Part shown: one piece after another, positions 45,864 through 56,346 of the stretch | Numbering within the stretch: position 1 is the first letter of the stretch | Layout of the letters: every line of letters starts with the position of its first letter | Source: Bog-473 sp963730395 | Lineage (GTDB): Bacteria > Actinomycetota > Acidimicrobiia > Acidimicrobiales > RAAP-2 | DNA length: 64,000 nucleotides | Reading direction: 5' to 3' | Assembly: GCA_963730395.1 (NCBI GenBank) | Contig: CAVSSK010000030.1 | Span: 148,932 to 212,931 of the forward strand | Translations under genes and position numbers: made by a program | Notes under the pieces: generated by a model | Databases searched by the model: none | Seen by the model: the letters and a program-made list of their open reading frames with translations, nothing else | What the model was told of the DNA's origin: nothing

Positions 45864-45909
45864 GGCTCAGGAAGCGGCACGCCGTCCGGGGCGGTGCGAA
45901 TATGCCCCC

Positions 45910-46986
45910 ATGACAGAGATGAAGAGGATCGTCGTGTGGGGCACCGGCTTCGTGGGGAAGATGGTGATCCCCGAGGTGCTGCGCCATCCGAACTTCGAGC
46001 TGGTCGGTGTCGGCGTGCACGACAAGGACAAGGTGGGCCGCGACGTCGGGGAGATCTGCGGCCTGGGGCCCGTCGGCCTCACCGCCACCGACGACCTCGA
46101 TGCGCTCGTCGCCCTCCGCCCCGACGCCCTGGTGCACTACGGCCCCACGGCCGGGCAGGCCGACGCCAACATCCGCGACATGGGCGCCTTCCTCCGGGCC
46201 GGCATCGACGTGTGCTCGACCGCCATGACGCCGTGGGTCTGGCCGTCCATGAAGCTCAACCCGCCCTCGTGGATCGACCCGATCACCGAGGCCTGCACGG
46301 AGGGCGGCGCCACCTGCTTCACCACCGGCATCGACCCCGGCTTCGCCAACGACCTCTTCCCGATGACGCTGATGGGGCTGTGCGCCGAGGTGAAGAAGGT
46401 CAAGGCCCTCGAGATCCTCGACTACCTCAACTACACGGGCGCCTACGAGGACGAGATGGGCATCGGGCGCCCGCCCGAGTTCACGCCCCTCCTCGAGCAC
46501 ACCGACATCCTCGTCATGTCGTGGGGTGGCACCGTGCCGATGATGGCGCACGCCGTCGGCATCGAGCTCGACGAGATCACGACCACCTGGGAGAAGTGGG
46601 TGACCGACGCCCCCATCACCACCGCCAAGGGCGTCATCAACCCCGGGGAGGTGGCGGCCATCCACTTCACCATCGACGGCATGTACAAGGGCGAGCCCCG
46701 CATCTGCCTCGAGCACATCAACCGGGTGGGCACCGACGCCGCGCCGGACTGGCCGCGGGGCACCCAGGACGACGTCTACCGGGTCGAGATCGAGGGGACC
46801 CCGTCGATCACCCAGGAGACCGCCTTCCGCTTCACCGACGGCAGCGGGCGCGACGCCGCGGCGGCCGGCTGCCTCGCCACGGGGCTCCGGGCCCTCAACG
46901 CGGTGCCCGCCGTCAACGACCTGCCGCCCGGGTGGGCCACCGCCCTGGATCTGCCGCTCATCCCCGGGGCGGGGACCATCCGCTAG
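45910..46986 (+). CDS. DapB-like NAD(P)-dependent dehydrogenase
   Basis: 358 residues. The N-terminal Rossmann fold is IVVWGTGFVGKMVIPEVL, followed by LVGVGVHDKDKVGRDVGEIC, the layout of the DapB-like/2,4-diaminopentanoate dehydrogenase superfamily found in many actinobacterial catabolic clusters. It is not a lysine-pathway enzyme: it is longer than DapB and lacks its KKxP-type motif. GAATAT at 45898-45903 stands 6 bases before the ATG, a weak leaderless -10. It continues the operon with 46 bases after the SDR. Confidence 0.82.
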   Translation: MTEMKRIVVWGTGFVGKMVIPEVLRHPNFELVGVGVHDKDKVGRDVGEICGLGPVGLTATDDLDALVALRPDALVHYGPTAGQADANIRDMGAFLRAGIDVCSTAMTPWVWPSMKLNPPSWIDPITEACTEGGATCFTTGIDPGFANDLFPMTLMGLCAEVKKVKALEILDYLNYTGAYEDEMGIGRPPEFTPLLEHTDILVMSWGGTVPMMAHAVGIELDEITTTWEKWVTDAPITTAKGVINPGEVAAIHFTIDGMYKGEPRICLEHINRVGTDAAPDWPRGTQDDVYRVEIEGTPSITQETAFRFTDGSGRDAAAAGCLATGLRALNAVPAVNDLPPGWATALDLPLIPGAGTIR

Positions 46987-46994
46987 GGCGGGAC

Positions 46995-47981
46995 GTGGAC
47001 GCCTGGCAGGTCCAACGACTCGGCGCACCCGGCGACGTGCTCCGGCGCGTCGTGGTCGACGAGCCCGTTCCCGGTCCGGGTGAGCTGCGCCTGCGCGTCC
47101 GCGCCGCCGGGATCGGGCTCCCGGACGCGCTCATGTGCCGCGGCCTCTACGCGTTCTCCCCGCCGCTCCCGTTCATCCCCGGCCAGGAGGTGTGCGGCAC
47201 CGTCGACGCGGTCGGACCGGGAGTCGAGCTGTCCCTCGGCACCCGGCTCATGGCGGTGACGAGCTTCTTCGCCGGTCACGGCGGGTTCGCCGAGGCGGCG
47301 ATCGCCCGGTCCGACACCGCCTTCCGTGTGCCCGACGCCATGCGTGACGAGGATGCGGCTGCGTTCCGCATCGGCTACTCGACGGCCTTCATCGGACTCG
47401 TGCGCCGGGGCGCGCTGCAGCCCGGCGAGTGGTTGCTCGTGCTCGGAGCTGCGGGCGGCTCGGGCCTCGCCGCGGTGCAGCTCGGGGCGGCGCTCGGCGC
47501 GCGGGTCATTGCCGTCGTGGCCGGCGAGGCGAAGCGGGAGCTGTGCGCATCGTCGGGCGCCGACGTCGTCGTCGATCGCACAACGGGATCGGTGCCCGAC
47601 GCGGTGATGGAGGCGACGGGGGGCAGCGGAGTCGACGTGGTCTACGACCCGGTCGGTGGCGCCTTCGCCGGCTCGATGGCGCGGTGCCTGGCGCCGGGCG
47701 GACGACTCCTCGCCGTCGGGTTCGCCAGCGGGGGATGGGTGGAGGCCGACATCTCGGAGTTCGTCCGGCGCAACGCATCCATCGTCGGGGTCTACGCCGG
47801 CGGTCAGACGCGCGCCGATGCCGAAGCCGATCACGAGCAGCTGCTCGCGCTGGCGGCCGACGGCCGTCTCGGCGGCGCCACCCAGGTGGTGTCGTTCGAC
47901 GCGTTGCGCGACGCGCTCAGTGCCGTCGACCGCGCTGAGGCCGTCGGCAAGCTGGTGGTGAAGATGGACCTCGACACCTGA
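46995..47981 (+). CDS. Quinone oxidoreductase-like MDR family protein
   Basis: 328 residues from a GTG, 8 bases after the preceding stop. Opening WQVQRLGAPGDVLRRVVV and FIPGQEVCGTVDAVGPGV are standard for NADPH:quinone reductases of the medium-chain family; the cofactor loop is GAAGGSGLAAVQLG (about 149-162). The structural-zinc cysteine cluster of alcohol dehydrogenases is absent. Last gene of the 44-48 kb operon. Confidence 0.92.
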   Translation: MDAWQVQRLGAPGDVLRRVVVDEPVPGPGELRLRVRAAGIGLPDALMCRGLYAFSPPLPFIPGQEVCGTVDAVGPGVELSLGTRLMAVTSFFAGHGGFAEAAIARSDTAFRVPDAMRDEDAAAFRIGYSTAFIGLVRRGALQPGEWLLVLGAAGGSGLAAVQLGAALGARVIAVVAGEAKRELCASSGADVVVDRTTGSVPDAVMEATGGSGVDVVYDPVGGAFAGSMARCLAPGGRLLAVGFASGGWVEADISEFVRRNASIVGVYAGGQTRADAEADHEQLLALAADGRLGGATQVVSFDALRDALSAVDRAEAVGKLVVKMDLDT

Positions 47982-48103
47982 CGACTCGCGGCCGTCCGGT
48001 TGACCCCGTCCCGATGGGCCACCGCCGCCTGGGTCTGCCGCCCATCCGGGGGCGGGCACCAGCCGCGAGATGGCGCACCGGTGCCCGACCCGGGAGCGGT
48101 GGG

Positions 48104-48755
48104 TTACAGCGGGATTTCGGTGTACAGCCCGCTCATGACGCGTGTCGTCGCGGGATTGGCGCCCATCGTCTTCATCTGCAGGGCCAGGCCGGCGTCGCTG
48201 AACCACGCCGCGCCGACGCGCGCATGAGCCCGCATGTTCTCGTGTTCACAGATCAAGGCCATCAGCCCGCTCGCCGCACCCGCATAGGTGAGTTGGAGCA
48301 GTCGGGCATTCACGGCCCCGTTCGCCTCGAGGAAGTCGCAGACCTCCGCCGCCTCGGCGACGGCATCGGCGGCGCGGCCGGGAGTGACGTGGAGGCTGTG
48401 GACCTCGAGGATGCCGCCGCGGCCGGCCTTCGGAGTCCCGCCCGATCGGCATCTCCATTGCCATGGACTGGGACGTGATCAGCGTCGGGGATCCGGGCGC
48501 ATTGACCCGGGTCAGGAACGCCTGGAGCTCGGTGTTCTCGGCCAGGGCATCGGACGCCTCGGCCAGCGCCTCGGGGCTCTCGTACTCGATGGAGAACACC
48601 GTCCCGTTGACCTCTTCACCAGCCGCGCTGGCCAGGAAGAACCTGATGTCCCCGCCGGTGGAGCTGAGCAATTTCGCCGCTTCCCCCGCGGTGGCGATCG
48701 CCGCCTCCAGCTGGCCGCCCTGGACCTTGCCGTTGGTCGTGTGAAATACGCGCAT
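48104..48755 (-). CDS. Hypothetical protein, one frameshift
   Basis: About 216 residues from the ATG at 48755 (GGGAGGG 6 bases before it). One extra G near 48440 breaks the frame; removing it joins EMPIGRTPKAGRGGILEVHS. The protein has two similar halves, each an alpha/beta ferredoxin-like domain (FHTTNGKVQGGQLEAAIATA and LHVTPGRAADAVAEAAEVC), as in dimeric alpha-beta barrel proteins such as NIPSNAP or ABM-related families. Exact family and function unknown. Confidence 0.7.
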
Positions 48756-48852
48756 CGTGATCCCTCCCTTTCCCGACAAGGACTGCCGGTGCCTGGAAGT
48801 CTTCTTAAACAGGGGTTGGAGTCCACCGGTTGCGTGAGCCGGGCCACCCGTC

Positions 48853-50932
48853 CTACACGGACTGGAGCACCCAGATGCGGGCGGTGCAGGGGTCGGCCAG
48901 CGGCCACTCCAGGCCCTCCTCCATGAGCGCCGCCCCTTGTCGTCGCTCTACGTCGGTTCCCGCCGCTTCGGGGCCGGCGGCGAGATCGACGGCCGTGACC
49001 TCGTAGGTCCGGTCCGGGTCGAGCCCACCCGGGCGCAGCGGGTCCCGCATCGTCGGTGGGCGCGGCGAGTTGGAAGGCGAAGACGACCGCCCGTTGGCCG
49101 TCGGAGGACACGTAGGAGAGGGCGGCGCGCTCACCGGGCGGGACCAGCCGCCACAGGTCGCCCTGTTGGACGAGCGGCCGGATGTCCCGGTACAGCGCCA
49201 CCGCCCGTCGGCACACGGCGAGCTCGTCGTCGCTCATGCCCGCGAAGTCGATGTCGAAGCCGAACCGCGCGCTCATCGCCACGGCGCACCCGAAGGCCAC
49301 CGGCCGGTCGCCCTCCCGGGTCACGTGGGCGCCGACCACGTTGGCCGGCAGGAAGTGCGACGCCGCCCACTGCATCCGCACCCGGTCGACGGGATCGGTG
49401 TTGTCCGAGAGCCAGACCTCGTGGAACCAGCGCAGTGACCCGAGGTCGACCCGCCCGCCGCCCGAGGCGCACAGCATGAGCGTCTGCTCGGGGTGGCGCT
49501 CGGCCACGGTCTCCATCAGGCGCCAGGTGGCCCGGGCGTGGTCGACCCAGTAGTTGGCCTGCCGGTCGGCGCCCAGCGTGGGCGACCCGGGATCGGTCAG
49601 GGGGCGGTTGGCGTCCCACTTGAGGTAGCTGATGCCCGGGTTCTCGGCCAGGACGCGGTCCACCACGCCGCACACGAAGTCGGCGACGTCGGGCTGCAGG
49701 ACATCGAGGACGAGCTGGTGCCGCCATCGGCGTGGGCGCCGCGTCGGTTGGCCCACCACCCAGTCCGGATGCTCGGCGTAGAGGGTGGAGTCGGGGTTCA
49801 CCATCTCGGGCTCCACCCACAGCCCGAACCGGACGCCGCGCTCGTGCGCCCGCGCAATGAGGGGCCCGAGGCCGCCGGGCAGCTTGGCCTCGTCGACCTC
49901 CCAGTCGCCCAGGCCGGCGGTGTCGTCGTCGCGGGGGTGGCTCTGCGCCGAACCAGCCGTCGTCGAGCAGGAAGAGCTCCGCGCCGAGGTCCGCCGTGTG
50001 GTCGATGAGCCCCAGGAGCCGGTCGGTGTCGAAGGAGAACGAGGTGGCCTCCCAGTTGTTCACCACGATCGGCCGCAGCGCGTCGCCGTCGCGCACGGCG
50101 TGCCGGCGCACCCACCGATGGAGGCGCCGGCTCAGCGGGCCCACCCCCTCGGTCGACCAGGCCCAGATCTGCTCGGGGGTGACGAAGGTGGCGCCGGGGT
50201 CGAGCACGTACTCGGCGGCCGCCGGGTTGTGCCCGCACCAGACCCGCACGCGTGGGGGCGCTCGTCCGCTCGAAGGCGAAGCGGATGTTGCCCCCCCAGG
50301 CCAGCGCCCCGGCGAGGACGGCACCGGCCGACTCCTCGGGTGGCCCGTCGGGGGCGAGCAGGAAGAAGGGGCAGGCACCGCAGGTGGGGCTGCACGCCGC
50401 CGCGCGAGTCGACGACCTTGGTCCCCGGCGTGAGCGCCTCGGTGGTCGTGGTCCACTCGGCGGCCCAGTCACCCCCGCCGAAGTGCATCAGGTGGGGTGC
50501 GGTGACGGCGAGCAGCGGCGAGGCGGCGGCGACCTCGTGCAGGGTGATCGCCGCGGGCTGACGGTTGGTCACGCTGACCCACTGGCGCAGCACGCCGTGG
50601 TCCTCGGTGTGGAACGAGAGCGTGACCTCGAGCGGGCAGTCGGGGTCGACGAGGAGGACGTCGGTCTGCGCGCCGACCACGCGGACGTCCTCCACCTCGA
50701 GGCGGGTGGTCGTGGTGCCGTCGCTGTGCGTGACCCGCAGCGCGGGCGCCCGGGTCGGCTCCTCGTCGTAGGCCGGATAGGCCAGGGGGTAGAGCGCCGG
50801 CGGGATCCCGGCCGGCAGGCGCTCCATGTGGGCGTCGATGTCGGGCCCGAACCCCGCCTGGTGCAGCCGGCCCCGGTCGTCGACGAGGAAGCCGTAACCG
50901 GCGCCGCCGGACGACACGACGATGGTGCTCAC
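48853..50932 (-). CDS. GH36-type alpha-galactosidase, four frameshifts
   Basis: About 691 residues from a GTG at 50932 once four single-base insertions (near 50400, 50255, 49925 and 49055) are removed. GH36 features: an N-terminal beta-sandwich, LFLLDDGWFGA at the barrel entry, the nucleophile Asp in YLKWDANRPL, the sugar-binding CASGGGRVDLG and the acid/base Asp in WLSDNTDPVDR. The enzyme removes terminal alpha-galactose from oligosaccharides. No signal peptide is seen, so it is intracellular. AATGGT at 50944-50939 lies 6 bases before the start, a possible leaderless box. Confidence 0.88.
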
Positions 50933-51322
50933 CCGGTCACCATTGCAGAGCCCCGCCACCGCACCAAGCGCCGCCGGCGCCGACGGATTCTCGCTGGCGT
51001 CGTGCACCGGGTGACACGTGCCTCCATCCCAGCCGGGGAGGGTCGGTGGAAACCGGCGTCTATGATGGCGAGGCAATCATCCAGAGGAGTCGAGGGTCCT
51101 GGCCCGACGACACTCCGCCAACCGACCGAGAGGCCTGCCGGCGGGAGCGGCTCGCCGCTCTCGTGTCACCTGCCTGTCGGAAGATGTCGAAAGTGCCGGC
51201 GCGGAACGCATCGCGACTGGAACCGCCGGATGCCTGTATTACGCGGGTCAGTCGACAATGATTGACGACCTGACCACCCACGCACACACCCACTCAGACC
51301 TCGAGCCAGAAGGGAGACCAGC
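50933..51322. other. Divergent intergenic region (390 bases)
   Basis: Lies between the leftward galactosidase and a rightward small gene. It contains a 22-codon ORF (51258-51326, MIDDLTTHAHTHSDLEPEG) whose stop overlaps the start of the small gene in ATGA, but that ORF has neither ribosome site nor leaderless box. Nothing else is supported. Confidence 0.4.
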
Positions 51323-51520
51323 ATGAAAGGACTTGATGGTCGCCATCGTGACAAGGACGGGCGCATCGAGAAGAAGCACGGCAACACGAAGATCAAGAAC
51401 CTGAAGGGCCAGTACCCCGAGCTGAAGAACTTCCAGAACGAAGACACACTCGGGCAGGTCCGCGACAGGTACGGTGCCGACAGCCTGGACGATCTGATCC
51501 GGATCCTGCGAAAGAAGTAG
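51323..51520 (+). CDS. Small basic hypothetical protein
   Basis: 65 residues with a GAAGGGAG site 8 bases before the ATG. Very rich in Lys, Arg, Asp and Gly at the start (KGLDGRHRDKDGRIEKKHGN) and ending in a short helix with RDRYGADSLDDLIRILRKK. The composition suggests a nucleic-acid-binding or otherwise highly charged small protein. No family recognised, although the ribosome site and the typical start and stop make it a credible gene. Confidence 0.7.
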   Translation: MKGLDGRHRDKDGRIEKKHGNTKIKNLKGQYPELKNFQNEDTLGQVRDRYGADSLDDLIRILRKK

Positions 51521-51526
51521 CACATG

Positions 51527-51543
51527 CCTCGTTCGCCACGAGG
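51527..51543 (+). terminator. Hairpin after the small gene
   Basis: CCTCGT-TCGCC-ACGAGG, a 6-base stem 7 bases after the stop codon, without a U-tract. Plausible weak terminator. Confidence 0.35.
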
Positions 51544-51656
51544 GGCGGTCCAGCTCGGCGTCTGTTCAGACTGGGCTACAAGGTGTAGGCCGAAATTCGG
51601 ACCGTCGGGCCACCATCACGAAGCATGGGCCGAAGCACAAGGCCTGAGCTTCCGCG

Positions 51657-52628
51657 TCATCCGGGGACCTTCAGGCGCGTCCGCCCGGGCCGCAGGAGGT
51701 TGCGCCAGCCCCGGATCACGGGATGGGGGTTCTGCGCATGCAGGCGGTCCAGTGCCGTCTGCATGAGGCTTGTGATCTCTTCGTAACACGCAGCCACGAT
51801 CGCCTCGTCGTCTGCCGCCTCCGGGCCGTAGCGGGTCCAGTCGAGCGGGGGCAGGAACTCGATGGTGATCGCCGAGGGCATCGGAAGTGGCGGTGTAAGG
51901 ATGGTGGTCAGGCCGTAGGGGGCGAGGAGGATGGGGAAGACCTTGATCCGGATGCGCCGCAAGCCGAGGGCTTTCGCCAGGCGCTCGCCGCTCGAGACGA
52001 CGACGACCGCGTCGTGTGACCCGTGCGCCACCACCGGCACCACGGGTACGCCGGCACGGAGTGCCAGGCGAACGAACCCCTGATGGCCACCCAGGTCGAC
52101 CGTGTCGCGTTGGGTCCACGGCCGGCACGCTTCCCGGTCGCCTCCCGGGTACACGACGACGAGGCCACCTTCCGCCAGACCCTGCTCGGCGGCCTGCCCG
52201 CCTGCGGGAATGGCTCCGATGCGGCGCAGGAACGGGCCGACGCCCGGAATGCCGAAGAGCAGGTCGTATGCCATGGCGTACGCCGGCTGGTCGAGGCCGC
52301 GTCGTCGGACGATCTCGAGCCCGACCACCCAGGCGTCGGGCATGTAGAAGAGGCCGGAATGGTTTCCGACCACGAGTGCCGGACCGCTGGCGGGCAGGTT
52401 CGCCTGTCCCCGGACCTCGGGTGAGAAGTAGTTCACGTAGCGGGTCACCGCCGAGAGCTGGCGCCGAAGAAACTCCGGGTCCCGCTGGAAGAGGGGCTGG
52501 TCGCGGACGTGGTCGACGCGTTGGGACAGCCCGCGGATCAAGGGCGCGAGAACCCCGTTCGCCTCGTGCTCGCCTGCGGACTCGGTGACTGTTCCGACGT
52601 GACGACCATTCCTACTCCTGTTCCTCAA
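51657..52628 (-). CDS. Lysophospholipid/diacylglycerol acyltransferase (PlsC-like)
   Basis: 323 residues as read. Acyltransferase blocks: GNHSGLFYMPDAW (block I, catalytic His), RIGAIPAGGQAAEQGLAEGG (substrate-binding Arg region) and VVYPGGDREACRPW (block III). The YPGGDREA form is typical of the DGAT-like subfamily, so it may make storage lipid together with the WS/DGAT type. The in-frame start at 52628 is a TTG without ribosome site. An ATG at 52609 with perfect AGGAG spacing is in another frame, so a one-base error near 52550-52560 is likely. Confidence 0.88.
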   Translation of the reverse strand: MRNRSRNGRHVGTVTESAGEHEANGVLAPLIRGLSQRVDHVRDQPLFQRDPEFLRRQLSAVTRYVNYFSPEVRGQANLPASGPALVVGNHSGLFYMPDAWVVGLEIVRRRGLDQPAYAMAYDLLFGIPGVGPFLRRIGAIPAGGQAAEQGLAEGGLVVVYPGGDREACRPWTQRDTVDLGGHQGFVRLALRAGVPVVPVVAHGSHDAVVVVSSGERLAKALGLRRIRIKVFPILLAPYGLTTILTPPLPMPSAITIEFLPPLDWTRYGPEAADDEAIVAACYEEITSLMQTALDRLHAQNPHPVIRGWRNLLRPGRTRLKVPG

Positions 52629-52878
52629 TCAACGCTCGCGCTATAGGCGCCTGTGGGCAGGGCCTTTTGACCCGAACGCCTCGAATGAGCGGCCGACCGG
52701 ACGGCGGATGACTACGCGGCTCTCGAGAGGAGCGTCTCGGCGGGTCGCCCGGCCGGGGTTCCGCTCCGGAGCGGAAGCCACCGGGCTCGCTGCGCGGGCC
52801 GGCTTGGCTCGCATGGGCGGTGACGACGCCCTTGGGAGCAGAGGCCTTGCCGGATCAGGTCGATCCGCTGCGCTCTGC

Positions 52879-54222
52879 TCAGCCTCTGTCATGCGGTGGC
52901 GGGTATCCGAAGCCGGATGCCGACAGCGAATCCTCGAGGAAGGTGGAAACCCGGCGGGACCAGAGGTAGCCCACGTGGGATCCCCAATACCAGCTGATAC
53001 CCGGGCGCTCCCAGTGTTCCCACAGTCGATGCGCATGTTCAGGAAGCGCGAGACGATCACCGTGGCCTGCGAATATGAAGCGGCGATCCCGTGGCACCTT
53101 CGGTGCGAAGCTCATGGGCGACACCGCCGCGAAGACCTCTTCAACCGGCCCGCCGATGATGTGGTGCTCAATCGATCGAGCTCGTATGTGTGCGGGGCTG
53201 CTCATGGAACAGGGCTGGGAGGTCCACCATCGGGATGCCGGCCACGACCGCGTCGAGCCCGTTCTCGATGCCCGCGAGGAGCGCCACGACGTAGGCGCCG
53301 AGCGAGACGCCGACAGTCCGATCGTGGTCGCTCCCTGAGCTCGAATCCACGACAGCAGGCGCCGGATGTCCCAGATCGCCTGCGAGAACCCGTGCACGGT
53401 GTTCATGAGGTCGAACGAGAGGAACGGCTCGCCGCTGACCCGGGTCACCTTGCGGGCTCCATGCAGTGGGTAGCACGGGCAATGCGACGTTGACCCCGAG
53501 TGCACGGTGGAGCTTGGCGGTGTGCAATCCCGTGAAGTCCATGAACGGGTAGCCCATGGCGAAGCCGTGGACGCACACGAGCCAAGGGCGGGGCCCGCCG
53601 GCGTCGTCGGGACGGCGCACGATGGCCGCCACGGCGCGGCGGTTCGGCCGTACCCCATCCATCGCTCGGCCCGGCTCGCCGGTGCGGGGCGAGAACCCGC
53701 TTTCGTAGGCGATTCGCTCGTAGCCGAGGCCCATGGCCCACCCTCGACTCGTCCGGACGTCCTCACCGTCCAGCGGCGGAGGCGTGCGATGGTAAGTGGA
53801 GGGATCGGTGATCCAGCCGCGAGACGAGAACATCTGCTTGGCGTCGGCCAGCTCGGCGCTCACGCGGGCATAGTCCGGCTCGTCGGGGGAACCGGCTCGG
53901 TGCCATCGCCATCGCGAGGAAGGCCTCGTCCGCGGCGACGCCGATGGCCAGCCCGAGAGAATCGGCGGTGGCCGCGGAGGTCGTCGGTCACCGTGTCGCT
54001 GACGACGATTGCGCTCATGAATCGCAGTGTCCGAGGCACCGCGCGGGCAGCGCGCACGAGGACGCGCCGCTCCAGAAATCTCGTGATGGTCCGGTATGGC
54101 CCGGTGATCCGATCGAGGAGGGACGGTGGCTGAGGAGGTGCTGCTTCCGGTTGCACTGAGACTGGCGGAAGAGGGTGCAGCGACGGTCCAAAACCGTCTG
54201 CTGCGTGTGCGGTAGCCGCCAC
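52879..54222 (-). CDS. Alpha/beta hydrolase, about five frameshifts
   Basis: About 446 residues from a GTG at 54222 (GGAGGAGG upstream). Coherent pieces in shifting frames: RTITRFLERRVLVRAARAVP, ADSLGLAIGVAADEAFLAMA, PRPWLVCVHGFAMGYPFMDF (oxyanion HGF), the nucleophile elbow VGVSLGAYV and the catalytic His in WYWGSHVGYLWSR at the end. Breaks lie near 53975, 53890, 53465, 53320 and 53185. Family: serine hydrolase of the alpha/beta superfamily, perhaps polyester- or lipid-related. The breaks may be sequence errors, but real decay cannot be excluded. Confidence 0.75.
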
Positions 54223-54434
54223 GAGCCTCCTCCGGCACTATGTCAGTCCCCCCGCCCGGGAAGTCGAGCGATCGCGCACACGCTAGTGCGGGGTATGGAT
54301 CCAAGGCATTCCATCCACGAATCCCGTCTACAATGAGTGGCACTTATCCAGACGAGCTGAGACACCTGGGTCTACGACGCTCACCAACCGGCCGGAGGCA
54401 CGGTGGCAACGCCAGGTTCGATGAGGAGACCATC

Positions 54435-54588
54435 ATGGTGTCAAAGACCCTCGCGTCGCTCGACGCATGGCTCGCCCTGGCCGAGGAAGTCCTGGCCGAG
54501 CAGAACGCTTGCGCAGGAGAAGGAACCCGAGGCGGGTCGATCGCACGAGTTCGACCAGCTCTCGCTCTTCGAGCGCGAGTCCGCATGA
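54435..54588 (+). CDS. Small acidic helical protein, one frameshift
   Basis: About 50 residues with GAGGAGA before the ATG at 54435. The first part reads MVSKTLASLDAWLALAEEVL in one frame and the rest EKEPEAGRSHEFDQLSLFER in the next, the break near 54508 being one inserted base. The joined peptide is a plausible amphipathic helix plus tail. It precedes the next gene by 6 bases, so the two form an operon. Function unknown. Confidence 0.55.
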
Positions 54589-54594
54589 CGGCGC

Positions 54595-55098
54595 GTGACA
54601 GCGGTGGCCGAGTCGGCGCGTCCCCGGGTGGCGAGGCTGGAAGAATCAGACGGGCGCAGCCCGAATTGCGATCTGTACATCCCCGGGCACATGGTCCATT
54701 GGATCCAGGCGAAACTGTCCTGGGAGCATCCTCGTGAATGGGGCGTGCTCGAAGAGGTGCAGGGACAGGTCATCACGGTGCGCTTCTCGGACCGGATGGC
54801 CCGGTATCGAAACCACGAAGTGGAGGCAGTGCTCGACGTCGCGGAGCCCGGCTCGCCGGTCCTGGTGAGCGAACGGTACGGCACACTGGGTGTTCCGACG
54901 GGTCCGGGATCGCTCGGGTGCTTCTGCATCGCCGATGCCGACGGACCGTGGAGAGCATGCAGCGTCGCGCCCAGTGGGTCCCGTCTCGCTATCAGGATCT
55001 CGGTGGATCGACTGGAGGATCGCGGTGGGTTCAGCATCCCGGCCGCACTCCTACCCTCGAGCGACGACGGCCCCAAGGGTGTCGACGACGGCGCCTGA
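54595..55098 (+). CDS. Hypothetical protein
   Basis: 167 residues from a GTG. No membrane segment or signal peptide. The middle, HMVHWIQAKLSWEHPREWG and VQGQVITVRFSDRMARYRNH, reads as a small beta-barrel, possibly SH3-like, followed by a Gly/Pro-rich tail. I do not recognise the family. Cotranscribed with the 50-residue protein upstream and about 100 bases before the lactonase-like gene. Confidence 0.6.
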   Translation: MTAVAESARPRVARLEESDGRSPNCDLYIPGHMVHWIQAKLSWEHPREWGVLEEVQGQVITVRFSDRMARYRNHEVEAVLDVAEPGSPVLVSERYGTLGVPTGPGSLGCFCIADADGPWRACSVAPSGSRLAIRISVDRLEDRGGFSIPAALLPSSDDGPKGVDDGA

Positions 55099-55200
55099 AC
55101 CACGATGACCCGTCCCCGATTCTCGAGATCGCCGGCCCCTCGGGCGCGTCCCCGCCGGGACCAATAGGGTCTCCGCAGCTGACCGGAAGGAGTGGGGGGA

Positions 55201-56194
55201 ATGGCAACCGTTGAGACCGTCCGGGGTGCGATCGACACCGCCGACCTCGGGCCGACCTACATGCACGAGCACGTCTTCGTCCTCGACTCCGACGTGCAGC
55301 AGAACTACCCGGCCGAGTGGGGTAGCGAGGACGACCGCGTGGCCGACGCCGTCGGCAAGCTCAAGGCCCTCGCCGCCCAGGGGATCCGGAGCATCGCCGA
55401 CCCCACCGTCGTGGGCCTGGGCCGCTACATACCCCGCATCCAGCGCCTCGCCGAGCAGGTGCCGGAGCTGAACATCATTCCCGCCACCGGTTGCTACACC
55501 TACGACCAGGTGCCGTTCTTCTTCTTCTACCGGGGCCCGGCCCTGTCGGCGGCGCTGGGCATGGACGTGCCCGACCCGATGGTGGACATGTTCGTCAGCG
55601 ACATCACCGAGGGCATCGCGGGCACCGGGGTCAAGGCCGCCTTCCTCAAGTGCGCCATCGACCACCAGGGCATGACCGACGGGGTCGCCCGGGTCATGCG
55701 GGCCGTAGCCCGGGCCCACCGCCACACCGGAGCACCCATCACCGTGCACACCCACCCGCACTCCCAGACCGGCCTGGCCGTGAAGACGCTGCTGTGCGAC
55801 GAGGAGGGCGTCGACCCGACCCGGGTGGTGCTCGGGCCACTCGGGCGACAGCAGCGACGTCGACCATCTGAGCGCCCTGGCCGACGAGGGCTTCATCCTC
55901 GGCATGGACCGCTTCGGGCTCAACGTGGAGACGACCTTCGAGGCGCGGGCCGACACGGTGGTGGAGATGTGCCGTCGCGGCTACGCCGATCGCATGGTGC
56001 TGGCCCACGACGCCGCCTGCTACATCGACTGGATCGACCCCAACGTGCTGGCGATGATGACGGACTGGAACTACCTCCATATCCACGACGACGTCCTGCC
56101 CTACCTCCGGGAGCAGGGCGTGACCGAGGCCCAGATCGACGCCATGCTCGTGGACACGCCGCGCCGCTACTTCGAGGACAAGACCGCCTACTAG
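55201..56194 (+). CDS. Phosphotriesterase-family hydrolase (lactonase-like), one frameshift
   Basis: About 330 residues from the ATG at 55201 (GGAAGGAG upstream). Removing one extra C near 55838 restores VVLGHSGDSSDVDHLSALAD. The binuclear metal site is complete: HEH in YMHEHVFVL (about 21-24), the carboxylated Lys in AFLKCAID, two distal His in HTHPHSQTG and HSGD, and the Asp in LAHDAACY. Homologues are lactonases and organophosphate hydrolases; quorum-signal or lactone hydrolysis is the usual native role. Confidence 0.9.
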
Positions 56195-56346
56195 TACGGC
56201 CGCCCCATCGCTCACTCTCCCTCCGTGCCGCACCGATACTGGTTCCAGACACAACGGTTCGATCTGTGATTCCGTCCATTTTGGGCATCGAGGCTCGCTG
56301 GAGAATCTCGAGGATCTTGTGGAGAAGGCGCCAGAAAGGGACGAGC

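Noticed and set aside
45910..46986. Lysine-pathway DapB
   Set aside because: Too long, lacks the DapB active-site motif, and sits in a catabolic operon.
48853..50932. Programmed frameshifting in the galactosidase gene
   Set aside because: Four shifts of the same sign at unrelated sequences without slippery heptamers or downstream structure; sequence error explains all.
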